From JACPUX01 sp964517465 (GTDB taxonomy: Bacteria > Pseudomonadota > Gammaproteobacteria > Burkholderiales > Casimicrobiaceae), in assembly GCA_964517465.1 (NCBI GenBank), contig CAZFEK010000002.1, positions 1 through 64,000 of the forward strand: DNA of 64,000 bases. The letters run 5' to 3'. Positions within the stretch are counted from its first letter, which is position 1, and each line of letters starts with the position of its first letter. The notes under the pieces are model-generated. The model saw only the letters and a list, made by a program, of their open reading frames with translations, ran no database searches and was not told where the DNA came from. The position numbers and the translations under genes were made by a program. Below are positions 34,027 through 43,316 of this stretch, piece after piece.

Positions 34027-35176
34027 GCTCCACCTCGATTTCCCAGGCCACGCAGGGGTCGAGGGCATGCGCCAGCAAAGCGGCGCGGCTTCGGGCCGCT
34101 GCGGGAGTTTCTGCCGATGTGCCGATCAAGCCCTGCACCCAGGCACCTTCGGGGTGGAAGTTCCATTCCGTCGGCGCAACGATGGTGATCGAGGTGATTT
34201 CGCCTTCGGCGAGGCGCACCGAATGGAGCAAAAGCCCCCGCGCGGTTTCGACCGCGGCAGCGCCGCCGTTTGGCAGCTGAAAGGCGCGAACGATGCTGGC
34301 CTCGGCGCGGCCGGCGGCGAGTTGGCGAATCTGCGCCGGGGCGCGCGCCAACTCGATCAGTCGCGCCAGCAGCCTCGCCGCAGGGCCGCGTCCTCTTTGG
34401 CCAAGCCAGCTCACGAGCTGCGGCTGCTCGGCGCAGCGTGCCAGGGCGCCGGTTTCGGCGGGCCTGCCGTCGAGTGCGGGACACTTGGCAAATCGGGAGT
34501 TCTCCTCGATTTTCGGCCAAAGTGTTTCCGCATCCCGGATCGTGAGGCAAGGCAAGCGGCAATCGCCGAAGTCCCGCTTTGCCGCCAGGCCGAAAGCTTG
34601 CGCCGGCGGCGTGGGCGAGGCGGCGATCCACTCCTCGAGGGCTTGGCGGTCTTGCCGATCGAGCCAACGCACCGGAGTCTCGCCAAACACACACTCCACG
34701 AGCAAAGCATCCAAGTCCTCGGCGAGCTGATGCCAAGCCGCTTCGCGGGCACCGTTGAGCGGCACATCCCACCAGCCCTCCCGGTTGCCCCCGGCGACTG
34801 CCACCGGATCGAAGACTTTGCGCAAGGCGACCAGCGTTTTGGTCTGGGGAGCTAGGCCGAGGCATTGGGGCAAATCCATGGCGAATCGCCACAGGTGTTC
34901 GCGTGCCGCCTCGCTCACCACCATGAGTTGTCTTTGGCAACGCAGCTCGGTGCTGGCTTCTTTGGTGCTGGCCGCTTCGATGGCCTCGGCCAGGGCCACG
35001 GTCTGAGCCTTGCCGCAGAGGCTGAAGAGCAAAGCGATGGTGGCCAGCGCCACGGCGGGGCGGCGACCTTCCAAGATGCGCCCGGCAAACACCGGGCGCT
35101 CGGACGCGATGCGAGCACCGACGATCTGCCCGGCCGTCACTTGGAGCGACAGCCGCAAGCGGCCTTCGAGATTCAT
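34019..35176 (-). CDS. hoxV: HoxV/HupK hydrogenase assembly protein
   Basis: A degenerate relative of the NiFe large subunit that acts as an assembly scaffold for membrane-bound hydrogenase in Ralstonia and HupK-type systems. About 385 residues. The C-terminal end reads ALDPCVAWEIEVEHA, where the large-subunit DPCxxCxxH box has lost its second Cys, and IVAPTEWNFHPEGAWVQGL upstream is like the large-subunit GIxxPTxWNxSP region. ATG 35176 overlaps the hoxQ stop as ATGA. Confidence 0.82.
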   Translation of the reverse strand: MNLEGRLRLSLQVTAGQIVGARIASERPVFAGRILEGRRPAVALATIALLFSLCGKAQTVALAEAIEAASTKEASTELRCQRQLMVVSEAAREHLWRFAMDLPQCLGLAPQTKTLVALRKVFDPVAVAGGNREGWWDVPLNGAREAAWHQLAEDLDALLVECVFGETPVRWLDRQDRQALEEWIAASPTPPAQAFGLAAKRDFGDCRLPCLTIRDAETLWPKIEENSRFAKCPALDGRPAETGALARCAEQPQLVSWLGQRGRGPAARLLARLIELARAPAQIRQLAAGRAEASIVRAFQLPNGGAAAVETARGLLLHSVRLAEGEITSITIVAPTEWNFHPEGAWVQGLIGTSAETPAAARSRAALLAHALDPCVAWEIEVEHA

Positions 35177-35955
35177 GTCGGGTTGCGCTCCTCGGCCCAT
35201 TGGCGTAGTCGCGTCAGACAAGACGCGATCTCGTCGCGATCGAGCGCAAGGCATTCCGGCAGCGCGCCGACCTCTAGGGTATCGAGCAGGAGGGTGCCTG
35301 CCAGGTTTTCGTAGCGAACCCGCCAGACATGCTGCACACGGGTGCTTTGTGCGTGAGTGCGATGCAGTCCGTTCAGCGTGGCGCAGACCGGGCCTTGTCC
35401 GATGTTGGTCAATAGCGCGGCATGATCGGCCGCGTCGAGTCCGGACTGCGTCAGATTGAGGACCAGCGATGGCGATTTGCCTGGCGAACGGCACAGCGCC
35501 AGACGAAGGGCTTGCCAGATCGCGGAAATGCCCCTGGTGGGTGCGGCGCCCAGGGCTGAAAGCGGCGAGCTCGCCGCGGCAGCGACCGAACTCACCTCGG
35601 GCGGGCAAAGTCCGAGTTCCAGATCTGCGGCGGCCACCCGCCCTTGGGAATCGAGGCTTTGCACCAGCCAAAGCCCGGGCAGGCTCGCGGCCAGGATTTC
35701 TCTCCGGCCTCCGCCGCGGTCCACTCGAATCGACACTTGCGGGCGCGCAAACCATTTGGCTCGCACGGCGTCGAGTTCTCGCGGGACTTGCAGCGGCAGC
35801 GGCGGTGTCGAAACGCCCGGGCTGCGCTCGATCCAGGCGCCTAGCAGGCGGCTGAGCGGATCGCCGATTCGGTTGAGTGCAGGCCGCCCCAGCGGGGGGC
35901 CGGACGGTGTGGGATCGGGGAGGGGCTCCGGGTGGAGCGGGCTCAAAGTATCCAT
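35173..35955 (-). CDS. hoxQ: HoxQ/HupH-family hydrogenase expression protein
   Basis: Chaperone-type protein acting on the hydrogenase small subunit in HupH/HoxQ/HyaF families. The C-terminal half matches HupH_C: LLTNIGQGPVCATLNG, TRVQHVWRVRYENL, LLLDTLEVGALPE. The N-terminal half is proline-rich and variable. ATG 35955 gives 260 residues; an in-frame codon at 35997 would add 14. It heads the hydrogenase operon. The 237-bp region upstream, shared with the divergent LysE gene, presumably holds the operon promoter, but no confident -24/-12 site could be assigned. Confidence 0.8.
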   Translation of the reverse strand: MDTLSPLHPEPLPDPTPSGPPLGRPALNRIGDPLSRLLGAWIERSPGVSTPPLPLQVPRELDAVRAKWFARPQVSIRVDRGGGRREILAASLPGLWLVQSLDSQGRVAAADLELGLCPPEVSSVAAAASSPLSALGAAPTRGISAIWQALRLALCRSPGKSPSLVLNLTQSGLDAADHAALLTNIGQGPVCATLNGLHRTHAQSTRVQHVWRVRYENLAGTLLLDTLEVGALPECLALDRDEIASCLTRLRQWAEERNPT

Positions 35956-36192
35956 ACTCGAAAACTGTAACGCGAAGCGTAACATCTCAAGAACCATACC
36001 ATTACCGCAGGCAAGGCAAGTCTATGATTAATATTCGAAAATGCTGGAGGTCGGCGGTTTGCATGCAAAGCAGCTTGCCAAACCGGAAGCAAACTTGTCA
36101 GTCGGCTTTGCGCGCCCGCAGCGCAACAGCGGGAATCACGCTTTCGGTGCCTCGCTGGGCCGAATACAATGTCGCTTCTTGCTGAGGGTCAG

Positions 36193-36822
36193 ATGATGTT
36201 AGAAGGACTACAGAATTACCCGGTATTTCTGCTGGCGGCGCTGACCTTGGCGGTCATACCCGGGCCGGACACCCTCTACGCGCTGGGCCGCACCCTGGCC
36301 GGAGGGCGCAAAGCGGGATTGTGGTCGGTGGCGGGCATCGGCGCCGGCTGCTTGGTGCATATCGTTTTCTCGGCGCTGGGCCTTTCGGCCCTGCTCGCAA
36401 GCTCTCCCCTCGCCTTCCAGGTGGTGAAATGGCTGGGGGCGGCCTACCTGGCTTGGCTGGGAATCGAACTGCTGCGTTATGCCGCGGCACCGGCCGAAGA
36501 GATTTCCACCGCAGGTCCGGTGGATAGCGGGAGAATCTTCCGCCAAGGATTCGTCACCAATGTGCTCAATCCCAAGGTCGGCTTGTTTTTCATTTCTTTT
36601 CTGCCGCAGTTCGTCACCCCCGAGGCGCAGGGCCCGCTGCCCTTTGCCGTGCTGGGCCTGAGCTTCGTCGGCATCGGCTTGGCCTGGATTACGGTGGTAG
36701 TGTTGGCGGCCGATCGAGTCACGGCGAGGATGCGCCGCAGCGAGAAGCTGGGCGTTTGGCTGAAACGCGCCACCGGCACTTTGTTTCTCGGCTTGGCGGC
36801 CCGATTGGCGCTGGACCGCTGA
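36193..36822 (+). CDS. LysE-family amino acid exporter
   Basis: A 209-residue inner-membrane exporter of the LysE/RhtB family with about six hydrophobic segments. Family signatures: AALTLAVIPGPDTLYALGRT near the N-terminus and QGFVTNVLNPKVGLFFISFL near residue 115. Substrate unknown (amino acid or homoserine-lactone-like). TGAGGG precedes the paired ATG codons at 36193/36196. Confidence 0.9.
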   Translation: MMLEGLQNYPVFLLAALTLAVIPGPDTLYALGRTLAGGRKAGLWSVAGIGAGCLVHIVFSALGLSALLASSPLAFQVVKWLGAAYLAWLGIELLRYAAAPAEEISTAGPVDSGRIFRQGFVTNVLNPKVGLFFISFLPQFVTPEAQGPLPFAVLGLSFVGIGLAWITVVVLAADRVTARMRRSEKLGVWLKRATGTLFLGLAARLALDR

Positions 36823-36907
36823 GAACCGGTGAACGACGGCGCGAGCCCGGCGTGCGGCCCGCGAGCAATGTGCGATCGAGCGTAACCTTAAAAAGGCTTA
36901 GTCCCTC

Positions 36908-37570
36908 ATGAGTCAGGACGAACTGAAACAGGCGGTTGCCCGCGAGGCCATCAAATATGTCGTGGAGGACGCGGTGGTGGGGGTAGGCACCGGCTCCACG
37001 GTGAACTTCTTCATCGACGAATTGGCCAAGATCAAAGGCCGCATCGCCGGCGCGGTGTCGAGTTCGCTGGCCAGCACCGAGCGCCTGAAGCGCCACGGCA
37101 TTGCCGTGCTCGACTTGAACGGCGTCAACGAATTGCCGGTGTATATTGACGGCGCCGACGAAGCGACCCGTCATCTCATGCTCATCAAAGGGGGCGGCGG
37201 CGCTTTGACGCGCGAGAAAATCGTCGCGGCGGTGGCGAAAAAATTCGTCTGTATCGTCGACGCCAGCAAACTCGTCGATGTGCTGGGCAGTTTCCCGCTG
37301 CCGGTGGAGGTAATCCCCATGGCCAGAAGCCACGTTGCCCGGCAGCTGGTGAAGCTGGGCGGCCGGCCGCAATTGCGCGAGGGCTTCACCACCGATAACG
37401 GCAACCTGATCTTGGACGTGTTTGGGCTGGAAATCATCAATCCGGTGGAACTGGAGGGGCAGTTGAACCACATCGTCGGCATCGTCGAGAACGGCCTCTT
37501 TGCCAGGCGCTGCGCCGACCTGCTGCTGCTCGCCGGCGCCGACGGCGTGCGCACGCTGCAGTGGCCTTGA
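36908..37570 (+). CDS. rpiA: Ribose-5-phosphate isomerase A
   Basis: Interconverts ribose 5-phosphate and ribulose 5-phosphate in the pentose phosphate pathway. The 220-residue protein has GVGTGSTVNFFIDEL, YIDGADEA and LIKGGGGALTREKIVA, with the catalytic Asp and Glu in the DGADE and TREK segments. The proA gene begins 10 nt downstream, suggesting co-transcription. Confidence 0.96.
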   Translation: MSQDELKQAVAREAIKYVVEDAVVGVGTGSTVNFFIDELAKIKGRIAGAVSSSLASTERLKRHGIAVLDLNGVNELPVYIDGADEATRHLMLIKGGGGALTREKIVAAVAKKFVCIVDASKLVDVLGSFPLPVEVIPMARSHVARQLVKLGGRPQLREGFTTDNGNLILDVFGLEIINPVELEGQLNHIVGIVENGLFARRCADLLLLAGADGVRTLQWP

Positions 37571-37580
37571 GGAGCATTGG

Positions 37581-38870
37581 ATGAATGCATCCAGCACCCA
37601 AGGCGTGTTCGAATACATGCAAGAGCTAGGCCGCCGGGCACGCGCCGCAGCGGCTGAGCTGGCGCGCGCCGACACGCGCCAGAAGAACTCGGCGCTCCTT
37701 GCCATGGCCTTGGCGATAGAGCGCGATGCCGGCCAGCTTCTCGCTGCCAATGCGGCCGATCTTGCCGCCGCCAAAGCCGCCGGGCTCGATGCCGCCATGC
37801 TCGATCGTTTGAGCTTGAGCGCCAAAGGGGTTGCCGCCATGGCCGAAGGCCTGCGGCAAGTGGCGGCTCTGCCCGACCCGGTGGGGGAAATCACGGATCT
37901 GAAATTCCGGCCTACCGGAATTCAAGTGGGCAAGATGCGCGTGCCGCTGGGCGTGATCGGCATCGTCTATGAAGCCCGGCCCAACGTTACCGCGGACGCC
38001 GCGGCGCTCTGCCTCAAAGCGGGCAACGCGGCGATTCTGCGCGGCGGCTCGGAAGCGCTGCACTGCAATCAGGCGATTGCCGCCTGCGTGCGCGAAGGCC
38101 TTGGCGCCGCCGGCTTGCCCGAAGCGGGGGTGCAAGTGGTGGAAACACCCGACCGCGCTGCCGTGGGCGCCCTCATCAGCATGCCGGAGTATGTGGACGT
38201 GATCGTGCCCCGCGGCGGCAAAGGCCTGATCGAACGCATTTCGCGAGAAGCGACGGTGCCGGTGATCAAACATCTCGACGGCATCTGCCACGTGTATGTC
38301 GACGATCGCGCCGATCTCGAGATGGCGGTGGCGATCTGCGACAACGCCAAGACTCAGCGTTATGGCACCTGCAATACCATGGAATCGCTGCTGGTGGCGC
38401 AAGGCATCGCCGGACTTTTCCTGCCGCACCTGGGCGAGGTTTATGCCAGGAAGGGCGTAGAGATGCGCTGTTGTCCCGAATCCAAGATCATTCTTGGAGC
38501 GGCCAACATCCCCAAGGTGATCGCGGCGAAGGAAGAGGATTTTCGCACCGAGTTCCTGGCCCCCATCGTGGCCATCAGCACGGTGCCCGGCGTGGAAGAA
38601 GCGATTGCGCACATCAACGCCTTTGGCTCGCACCACACCGACAGCATCGTCACCCGAGATTACGCGCGGGCGCGGCAATTTTTGCGTGAAGTGGATTCTG
38701 CCTCGGTGATGGTCAACGCCTCGACACGTTTTGCCGATGGTTTCGAATACGGCTTGGGCGCCGAAATCGGCATCTCCACCGACAAGATCCACGCCCGCGG
38801 ACCGGTGGGCCTCGAAGGCCTCACCAGCCAGAAGTGGGTGGTGCTGGGCAGTGGCGAGCTAAGGGGCTAA
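37581..38870 (+). CDS. proA: Glutamate-5-semialdehyde dehydrogenase (gamma-glutamyl phosphate reductase)
   Basis: NADPH-dependent second step of proline synthesis. The 429-residue protein shows VPLGVIGIVYEARPNVT, LRGGSEALHCN and the catalytic-Cys region AKTQRYGTCNTMESLL near residue 270, and ends with FGLGAEIGIS-type sequence (GLGAEIGISTDKIHARGPVG). ATG 37581 follows a GGAG box; proB is not nearby. Confidence 0.96.
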   Translation: MNASSTQGVFEYMQELGRRARAAAAELARADTRQKNSALLAMALAIERDAGQLLAANAADLAAAKAAGLDAAMLDRLSLSAKGVAAMAEGLRQVAALPDPVGEITDLKFRPTGIQVGKMRVPLGVIGIVYEARPNVTADAAALCLKAGNAAILRGGSEALHCNQAIAACVREGLGAAGLPEAGVQVVETPDRAAVGALISMPEYVDVIVPRGGKGLIERISREATVPVIKHLDGICHVYVDDRADLEMAVAICDNAKTQRYGTCNTMESLLVAQGIAGLFLPHLGEVYARKGVEMRCCPESKIILGAANIPKVIAAKEEDFRTEFLAPIVAISTVPGVEEAIAHINAFGSHHTDSIVTRDYARARQFLREVDSASVMVNASTRFADGFEYGLGAEIGISTDKIHARGPVGLEGLTSQKWVVLGSGELRG

Positions 38871-38891
38871 ACGCCGCGACCTGCGCGTCGC

Positions 38892-40328
38892 CTAGCCCAG
38901 TTTCTTCTTCAGAATCTCGTTCACCTGCGCCGGGTTGGCTTGGCCGCGCGACGCTTTCATCACCTGCCCGACCAGGGCGTTGAAGGCCTTCTCTTTGCCG
39001 GCGCGGAATTCCTCCACCGATTTGGCGTTGGCCTTAAGCACTTCATCGACGATGGCTTCGATGGCGCCGCTGTCGGAGATCTGCTTCAAGCCGCGTGCCG
39101 AAATGATGGCATCGGCATCGCCTCCTTGCTCGCCGGACCAAATCGCCTCGAAGACGTCTTTGGCGATTTTGCCCGAGATGGTGTTGTCCAGTATGCGCGC
39201 CAGGAGCTTCGCCAGCTGCGCTGGCGCGATGGGCGAGGCGGGAATGTCGATCTCATGGCGGTTCAGTGCCGCCGAGAGTTCGCCCATCACCCAGTTGGCG
39301 GCAAGCTTCGCGTCTTGGCCGAGAGCCGCGGCAGTGGCCTCGAAGTAGTCGGCGATTTCACGGCTGGCGGTGAGCGTGTGCGCATCGTAGGCGGTCAGGC
39401 CGTATTGGCTCATGAAGCGCGCCTTCTTGGCCGCCGGCAACTCGGGTAATTCGCCTCTGACGCGCGCGATCCAGGCTTCGTCCACGGCCAGGGGAGGCAG
39501 ATCGGGATCGGGGAAATAGCGGTAGTCCTGCGCGTCTTCTTTGGAGCGCATGGAGCGCGTCTCGTTCTTGTCGGGATCAAAGAGGCGCGTTTCCTGCACT
39601 ACTTTGCCGCCGTCTTGTATCAGTTCGATCTGGCGCCGGGCCTCGTATTCGATCGCCTTTTCGAGAAACCGGAAAGAGTTGAGGTTCTTGATTTCGCAGC
39701 GGGTGCCATAAGCGGTTTCACCTGGGCGCCGCACCGACACGTTAGCGTCGCAGCGAAAAGAGCCTTCCTGCATGTTGCCGTCGCAGATGCCGATCCAGCG
39801 CACCAAGGCGTGCAAAGTTTTGGCGTAGGAAACGGCTTCCTGCGCGCCGCGCAAGTCGGGTTCGGAGACGATTTCCAGCAGGGGCGTTCCGGCTCGATTC
39901 AAATCGATCCCGGACATGCCGTGAAAATCCTCGTGCAAGGATTTGCCGGCGTCTTCTTCGAGATGGGCGCGAGTCAAGCGTATGCTCTTTTCGCCCTCCG
40001 GCGTGACGATGACGATGGTGCCCCCGACCACGATGGGCAGCTCGTATTGACTGATCTGGTAGCCCTTGGGAAGATCGGGGTAGAAATAATTCTTGCGCGC
40101 GAACACCGAACGCGGCGAAATTTGCGCGCCGACGGCCAAACCAAAACGGATGGCGCGCTCGACCGCGCCGCGATTCAAGGTCGGCAGCACCCCGGGCAAG
40201 GCGAGACAGATGGCCGACGCCTGGGTATTGGGCGCGGCGCCAAAAGCAGTGCTGGCCCCGGAAAAAATCTTGGATTGAGTCGAAAGCTGGGCATGGGTTT
40301 CGATGCCGACGACGACTTCCCAGTTCAT
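38892..40328 (-). CDS. gatB: Asp/Glu-tRNA(Asn/Gln) amidotransferase subunit B
   Basis: Kinase/tRNA-binding subunit of the amidotransferase that converts misacylated Glu-tRNA(Gln) or Asp-tRNA(Asn). The 478-residue protein has EVVVGIETHAQLSTQSKIFS, PDLPKGYQISQYELPI, the cradle-domain EIKNLNSFRFLEKAIEYEA and a C-terminal YqeY-like tail (VGQVMKASRGQANPAQVNEI). ATG 40328 lies one base from the gatA stop. Confidence 0.97.
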   Translation of the reverse strand: MNWEVVVGIETHAQLSTQSKIFSGASTAFGAAPNTQASAICLALPGVLPTLNRGAVERAIRFGLAVGAQISPRSVFARKNYFYPDLPKGYQISQYELPIVVGGTIVIVTPEGEKSIRLTRAHLEEDAGKSLHEDFHGMSGIDLNRAGTPLLEIVSEPDLRGAQEAVSYAKTLHALVRWIGICDGNMQEGSFRCDANVSVRRPGETAYGTRCEIKNLNSFRFLEKAIEYEARRQIELIQDGGKVVQETRLFDPDKNETRSMRSKEDAQDYRYFPDPDLPPLAVDEAWIARVRGELPELPAAKKARFMSQYGLTAYDAHTLTASREIADYFEATAAALGQDAKLAANWVMGELSAALNRHEIDIPASPIAPAQLAKLLARILDNTISGKIAKDVFEAIWSGEQGGDADAIISARGLKQISDSGAIEAIVDEVLKANAKSVEEFRAGKEKAFNALVGQVMKASRGQANPAQVNEILKKKLG

Positions 40329-40329
40329 G

Positions 40330-41784
40330 CTAGAAACCCTCCGGCGCGCGGGTGTGCCAATCAGTGGCGCGCTGGTATTGGTGCGCGACATTCAGGAGCT
40401 TGGCTTCCGCAAAATAGTTACCCACCAAGTGCAAGCCCACCGGCAGTTTGCCCTCGCCAAAGCCGCAGGGAATGGACATCGCCGGCAGGCCGGCCAAAGG
40501 CGCGGCGATGGTGAAAATGTCGTTCAAATACATTTGCACCGGGTCGTCGGTTTTGTCACCCAAATGAAAGGCGGTGGAAGGCGCGGTGGCGCCCAGAATC
40601 ACATCCACCTCGCGGAAAGCGCGGACGTGGTCTTCGGCGATGAGGCGACGCACCTTCAGAGCCTGCAGGTAATAGGCGTCGTAATAGCCGTGCGAGAGCA
40701 CATAGGTGCCGATAAGAATGCGGCGTTTCACTTCGGCGCCGAAGCCTTCCGCGCGGCTCTGGTTGTACATGTCCTTGAGGTCGCGGTATTCGGTGGCGCG
40801 ATGTCCGTAACGCACGCCGTCGAAACGCGAGAGGTTGGATGAAGCCTCCGCGGGGGCGATGACGTAATACACCGGCACCGAGAGTTTCACGTTGGGCAGC
40901 GAAATTTCCACTGGAATGGCGCCTTGGCGCTTGAGCGCAGCGATGGCGTCTTCCACGGCGCGGGCCACGTCGGAAGAGAGGCCATCGCCGAAGTACTCCT
41001 TGGGCAGGCCGATGCGCAGGCCGGCGAGCGGTTGCTCGAGATCGCGGGTGTAGTCTTCGGGCGGACGATCGACGCTGGTGGAATCGCGGGTGTCGTGGCC
41101 GGCCATGGTGTTCAAGAGCAGGGCGCAATCTTCGGCGGTGCGCGCCAGCGGCCCGGCCTGGTCGAGGCTGGAGGCAAATGCGATCATGCCCCAGCGCGAG
41201 CAGACGCCATAAGTGGGCTTCAAGCCGCAAATGCCGGTGAGTGCCGCCGGCTGGCGGATGGAACCCCCGGTGTCGGTGCCGGTGGCGCCGGGAGTCAAGC
41301 GTGCCGCGACGGCGACGGCCGAACCGCCGGAACTGCCGCCCGGCACCCGCGCTTCGTCCCAGGGGTTTTTCACCGGGCCGAAATAGGAGGTTTCGTTCGA
41401 CGAGCCCATGGCGAACTCGTCCATGTTGGTTTTGCCCAGATTCACCGCGCCGGCCCGATCGAAACGCTCGATCACTCCCGCATCGTAAGGCGCGACGAAG
41501 TTCTCCAGCATGCGCGAGCCGCAGGTGGTGCGCCAGCCGTCGGCGAGGAAAATGTCTTTGTGCGCCACGGGGACGCCGGTGAGGGCCTCAGCCCGGCCTT
41601 GGGCCAGGCGCTCGTCGGCGGCACGTGCCTGGGCGAGAGTTTTGTCCTCGTTCAGGGTGATGAAGGCATTGAGCCGCGGATTGTGGGACTGGGCTCGTGC
41701 CAGGAAATGCCGGGTCAGCTCCAGGCTGGAAACTTTGCGTTCGCGCAGGAGGCGCGATAGCTCGGCGAGAGTATGGTGGTGCAT
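40330..41784 (-). CDS. gatA: Asp/Glu-tRNA(Asn/Gln) amidotransferase subunit A
   Basis: Glutaminase subunit of GatCAB, amidase-signature family. The 484-residue protein has the catalytic Lys region (GVPVAHKDIFLADGWRTTCG), the Ser-cis-Ser region PGGSSGGSAVAVAAR and the nucleophile segment GTDTGGSIRQPAALTG. Sits between gatC and gatB in the conserved C-A-B order. Confidence 0.97.
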   Translation of the reverse strand: MHHHTLAELSRLLRERKVSSLELTRHFLARAQSHNPRLNAFITLNEDKTLAQARAADERLAQGRAEALTGVPVAHKDIFLADGWRTTCGSRMLENFVAPYDAGVIERFDRAGAVNLGKTNMDEFAMGSSNETSYFGPVKNPWDEARVPGGSSGGSAVAVAARLTPGATGTDTGGSIRQPAALTGICGLKPTYGVCSRWGMIAFASSLDQAGPLARTAEDCALLLNTMAGHDTRDSTSVDRPPEDYTRDLEQPLAGLRIGLPKEYFGDGLSSDVARAVEDAIAALKRQGAIPVEISLPNVKLSVPVYYVIAPAEASSNLSRFDGVRYGHRATEYRDLKDMYNQSRAEGFGAEVKRRILIGTYVLSHGYYDAYYLQALKVRRLIAEDHVRAFREVDVILGATAPSTAFHLGDKTDDPVQMYLNDIFTIAAPLAGLPAMSIPCGFGEGKLPVGLHLVGNYFAEAKLLNVAHQYQRATDWHTRAPEGF

Positions 41785-41809
41785 GCGAGTCCTGGCAAAG
41801 ACGCGCGGC

Positions 41810-42097
41810 CTATTCGATCACTTTGGGCACGAGGTAGAGCCCGTTTTCGACTTGCGGCGCGATAGATTGGAACTTCTGATGGCGATCGACCTCGGTGACC
41901 TTGTCGTCGCGCAGCGACAGCGTGACATCTTGGGCATGCGCCATCGGCGCCACACCTTGCGTGTTCACGGCCTGCATCTCTTCGATCAAGGCAAAAATCC
42001 CGGTCAGTTTGACCCGAACTTGCTCGGTTTCGGCCGGTGTCACGCAAATTCGTGCCAGATGGGCGATTTTTTGCACGTCGGCGAGCGATAGTTCCAT
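41810..42097 (-). CDS. gatC: Asp/Glu-tRNA(Asn/Gln) amidotransferase subunit C
   Basis: Small (95-residue) subunit that wraps and stabilises GatA-GatB. It shows the usual opening ELSLADVQKIAHLARICV and the central RVKLTGIFALIEEMQAVN. It heads the minus-strand gatCAB operon, divergent from mreB with a 130-bp shared upstream region. Confidence 0.94.
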   Translation of the reverse strand: MELSLADVQKIAHLARICVTPAETEQVRVKLTGIFALIEEMQAVNTQGVAPMAHAQDVTLSLRDDKVTEVDRHQKFQSIAPQVENGLYLVPKVIE

Positions 42098-42227
42098 GGT
42101 CTGTAGCGAGGTGGCGCTTATCTGGGGAAGCGCAATAGAGTATCATATCGGCCAATCTTGTTCATCGGCCCCGGCCGGGCCGGCCGCGCCAACTTAAGGT
42201 TCGCGGCCCTCTCCATCGAAAGCGCAT

Positions 42228-43271
42228 ATGTTCGGTTTTCTCAAAGGTTATTTCTCCAACGATTTGGCCATCGATCTAGGCACCGCCAACACGCTGATCT
42301 ACGTGCGTGGCAAGGGCATCGTGCTGGACGAGCCCTCAGTGGTCTCGATCCGTCAAGAAGGCGGCCCCAACGGCAAGCGCGTCATCCAGGAGGTGGGCAC
42401 CGCCGCCAAGCAGATGCTGGGCCGCACGCCGGGCAACATCACCGCCATCCGGCCAATGAAAGACGGCGTGATCGCCGACTTCACCGTCACCGAGCAGATG
42501 TTGAAGCAGTTCATCAAAAAGGTGCTCGATTCCAAACTTTTCTCGCCGTCCCCCCGCATCATCATCTGCGTGCCTTGCGGGTCGACTCAGGTGGAGCGGC
42601 GCGCAATACGCGAGTCCGCCCTGGGAGCGGGCGCCTCCAAGGTTTATCTCATCGAAGAGCCCATGGCCGCGGCCATCGGCGCCGACTTGCCGATTTCCGA
42701 AGCCACCGGCTCCATGGTCGTGGATATCGGCGGCGGCACGACCGAAGTCGGGGTCATTTCGCTCGGGGGGATGGTTTATTCGGGCTCGGTGCGCGTGGGC
42801 GGCGACAAATTCGACGAGGCGATCATCAACTACATCCGTCGCAATTACGGCATGCTGATCGGCGAAACTACGGCCGAACAAATCAAGAAGACCATCGGTT
42901 CGGCTTTCCCCGGTTCGGAAGTGCGCGAAATGGAAGTAAAGGGCCGCAATCTCGCCGAAGGCATTCCCCGCAGCTTCACCGTCTCTTCCAACGAGATATT
43001 GGAAGCGCTCACTGATCCGCTCAATAGCATCGTCAGCGCCGTGAAGTCGGCGCTGGAGCGCACCCCTCCCGAGTTGGGCGCCGACATTGCCGAAAAAGGC
43101 ATGGTGCTCACCGGCGGCGGCGCCTTGTTGCGCGACCTCGATCGCCTTTTGCAGGAGGAGACCGGCCTGCCGGTGATCGTCGCCGACGATCCGCTCACCT
43201 GCGTCGTGCGTGGCTGCGGCAAGGCGTTGGAGAACATGGAGAAACTCTCCACCATATTTGCCACGGACTAA
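42228..43271 (+). CDS. mreB: Rod shape-determining protein MreB
   Basis: Bacterial actin that directs lateral wall synthesis. The 347-residue protein has the phosphate-1 loop IDLGTANTLIYVRGKGI, the second loop VVDIGGGTTEVGVISL and the adenosine-binding region MVLTGGGALLRDLDRL. An amphipathic N-terminal stretch (MFGFLKGYF) could bind the inner membrane. Heads the mreBCD-mrdA-rodA-rlpA operon. Confidence 0.98.
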   Translation: MFGFLKGYFSNDLAIDLGTANTLIYVRGKGIVLDEPSVVSIRQEGGPNGKRVIQEVGTAAKQMLGRTPGNITAIRPMKDGVIADFTVTEQMLKQFIKKVLDSKLFSPSPRIIICVPCGSTQVERRAIRESALGAGASKVYLIEEPMAAAIGADLPISEATGSMVVDIGGGTTEVGVISLGGMVYSGSVRVGGDKFDEAIINYIRRNYGMLIGETTAEQIKKTIGSAFPGSEVREMEVKGRNLAEGIPRSFTVSSNEILEALTDPLNSIVSAVKSALERTPPELGADIAEKGMVLTGGGALLRDLDRLLQEETGLPVIVADDPLTCVVRGCGKALENMEKLSTIFATD

Positions 43272-43316
43272 GCTTGTTGCGGGGCGCGTTTTCCAGCCAG
43301 CACTGATCGGAGCGAC

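Noticed and set aside
36050..36090. Sigma-54-like promoter upstream of hoxQ (minus strand TTGGCA ... TTTGCA)
   Set aside because: The GG and GC elements are separated by 11 nt instead of the strict 10, and there is no second support. HoxA would need such a site for its own operon, so it deserves mapping, but the sequence does not meet the consensus.
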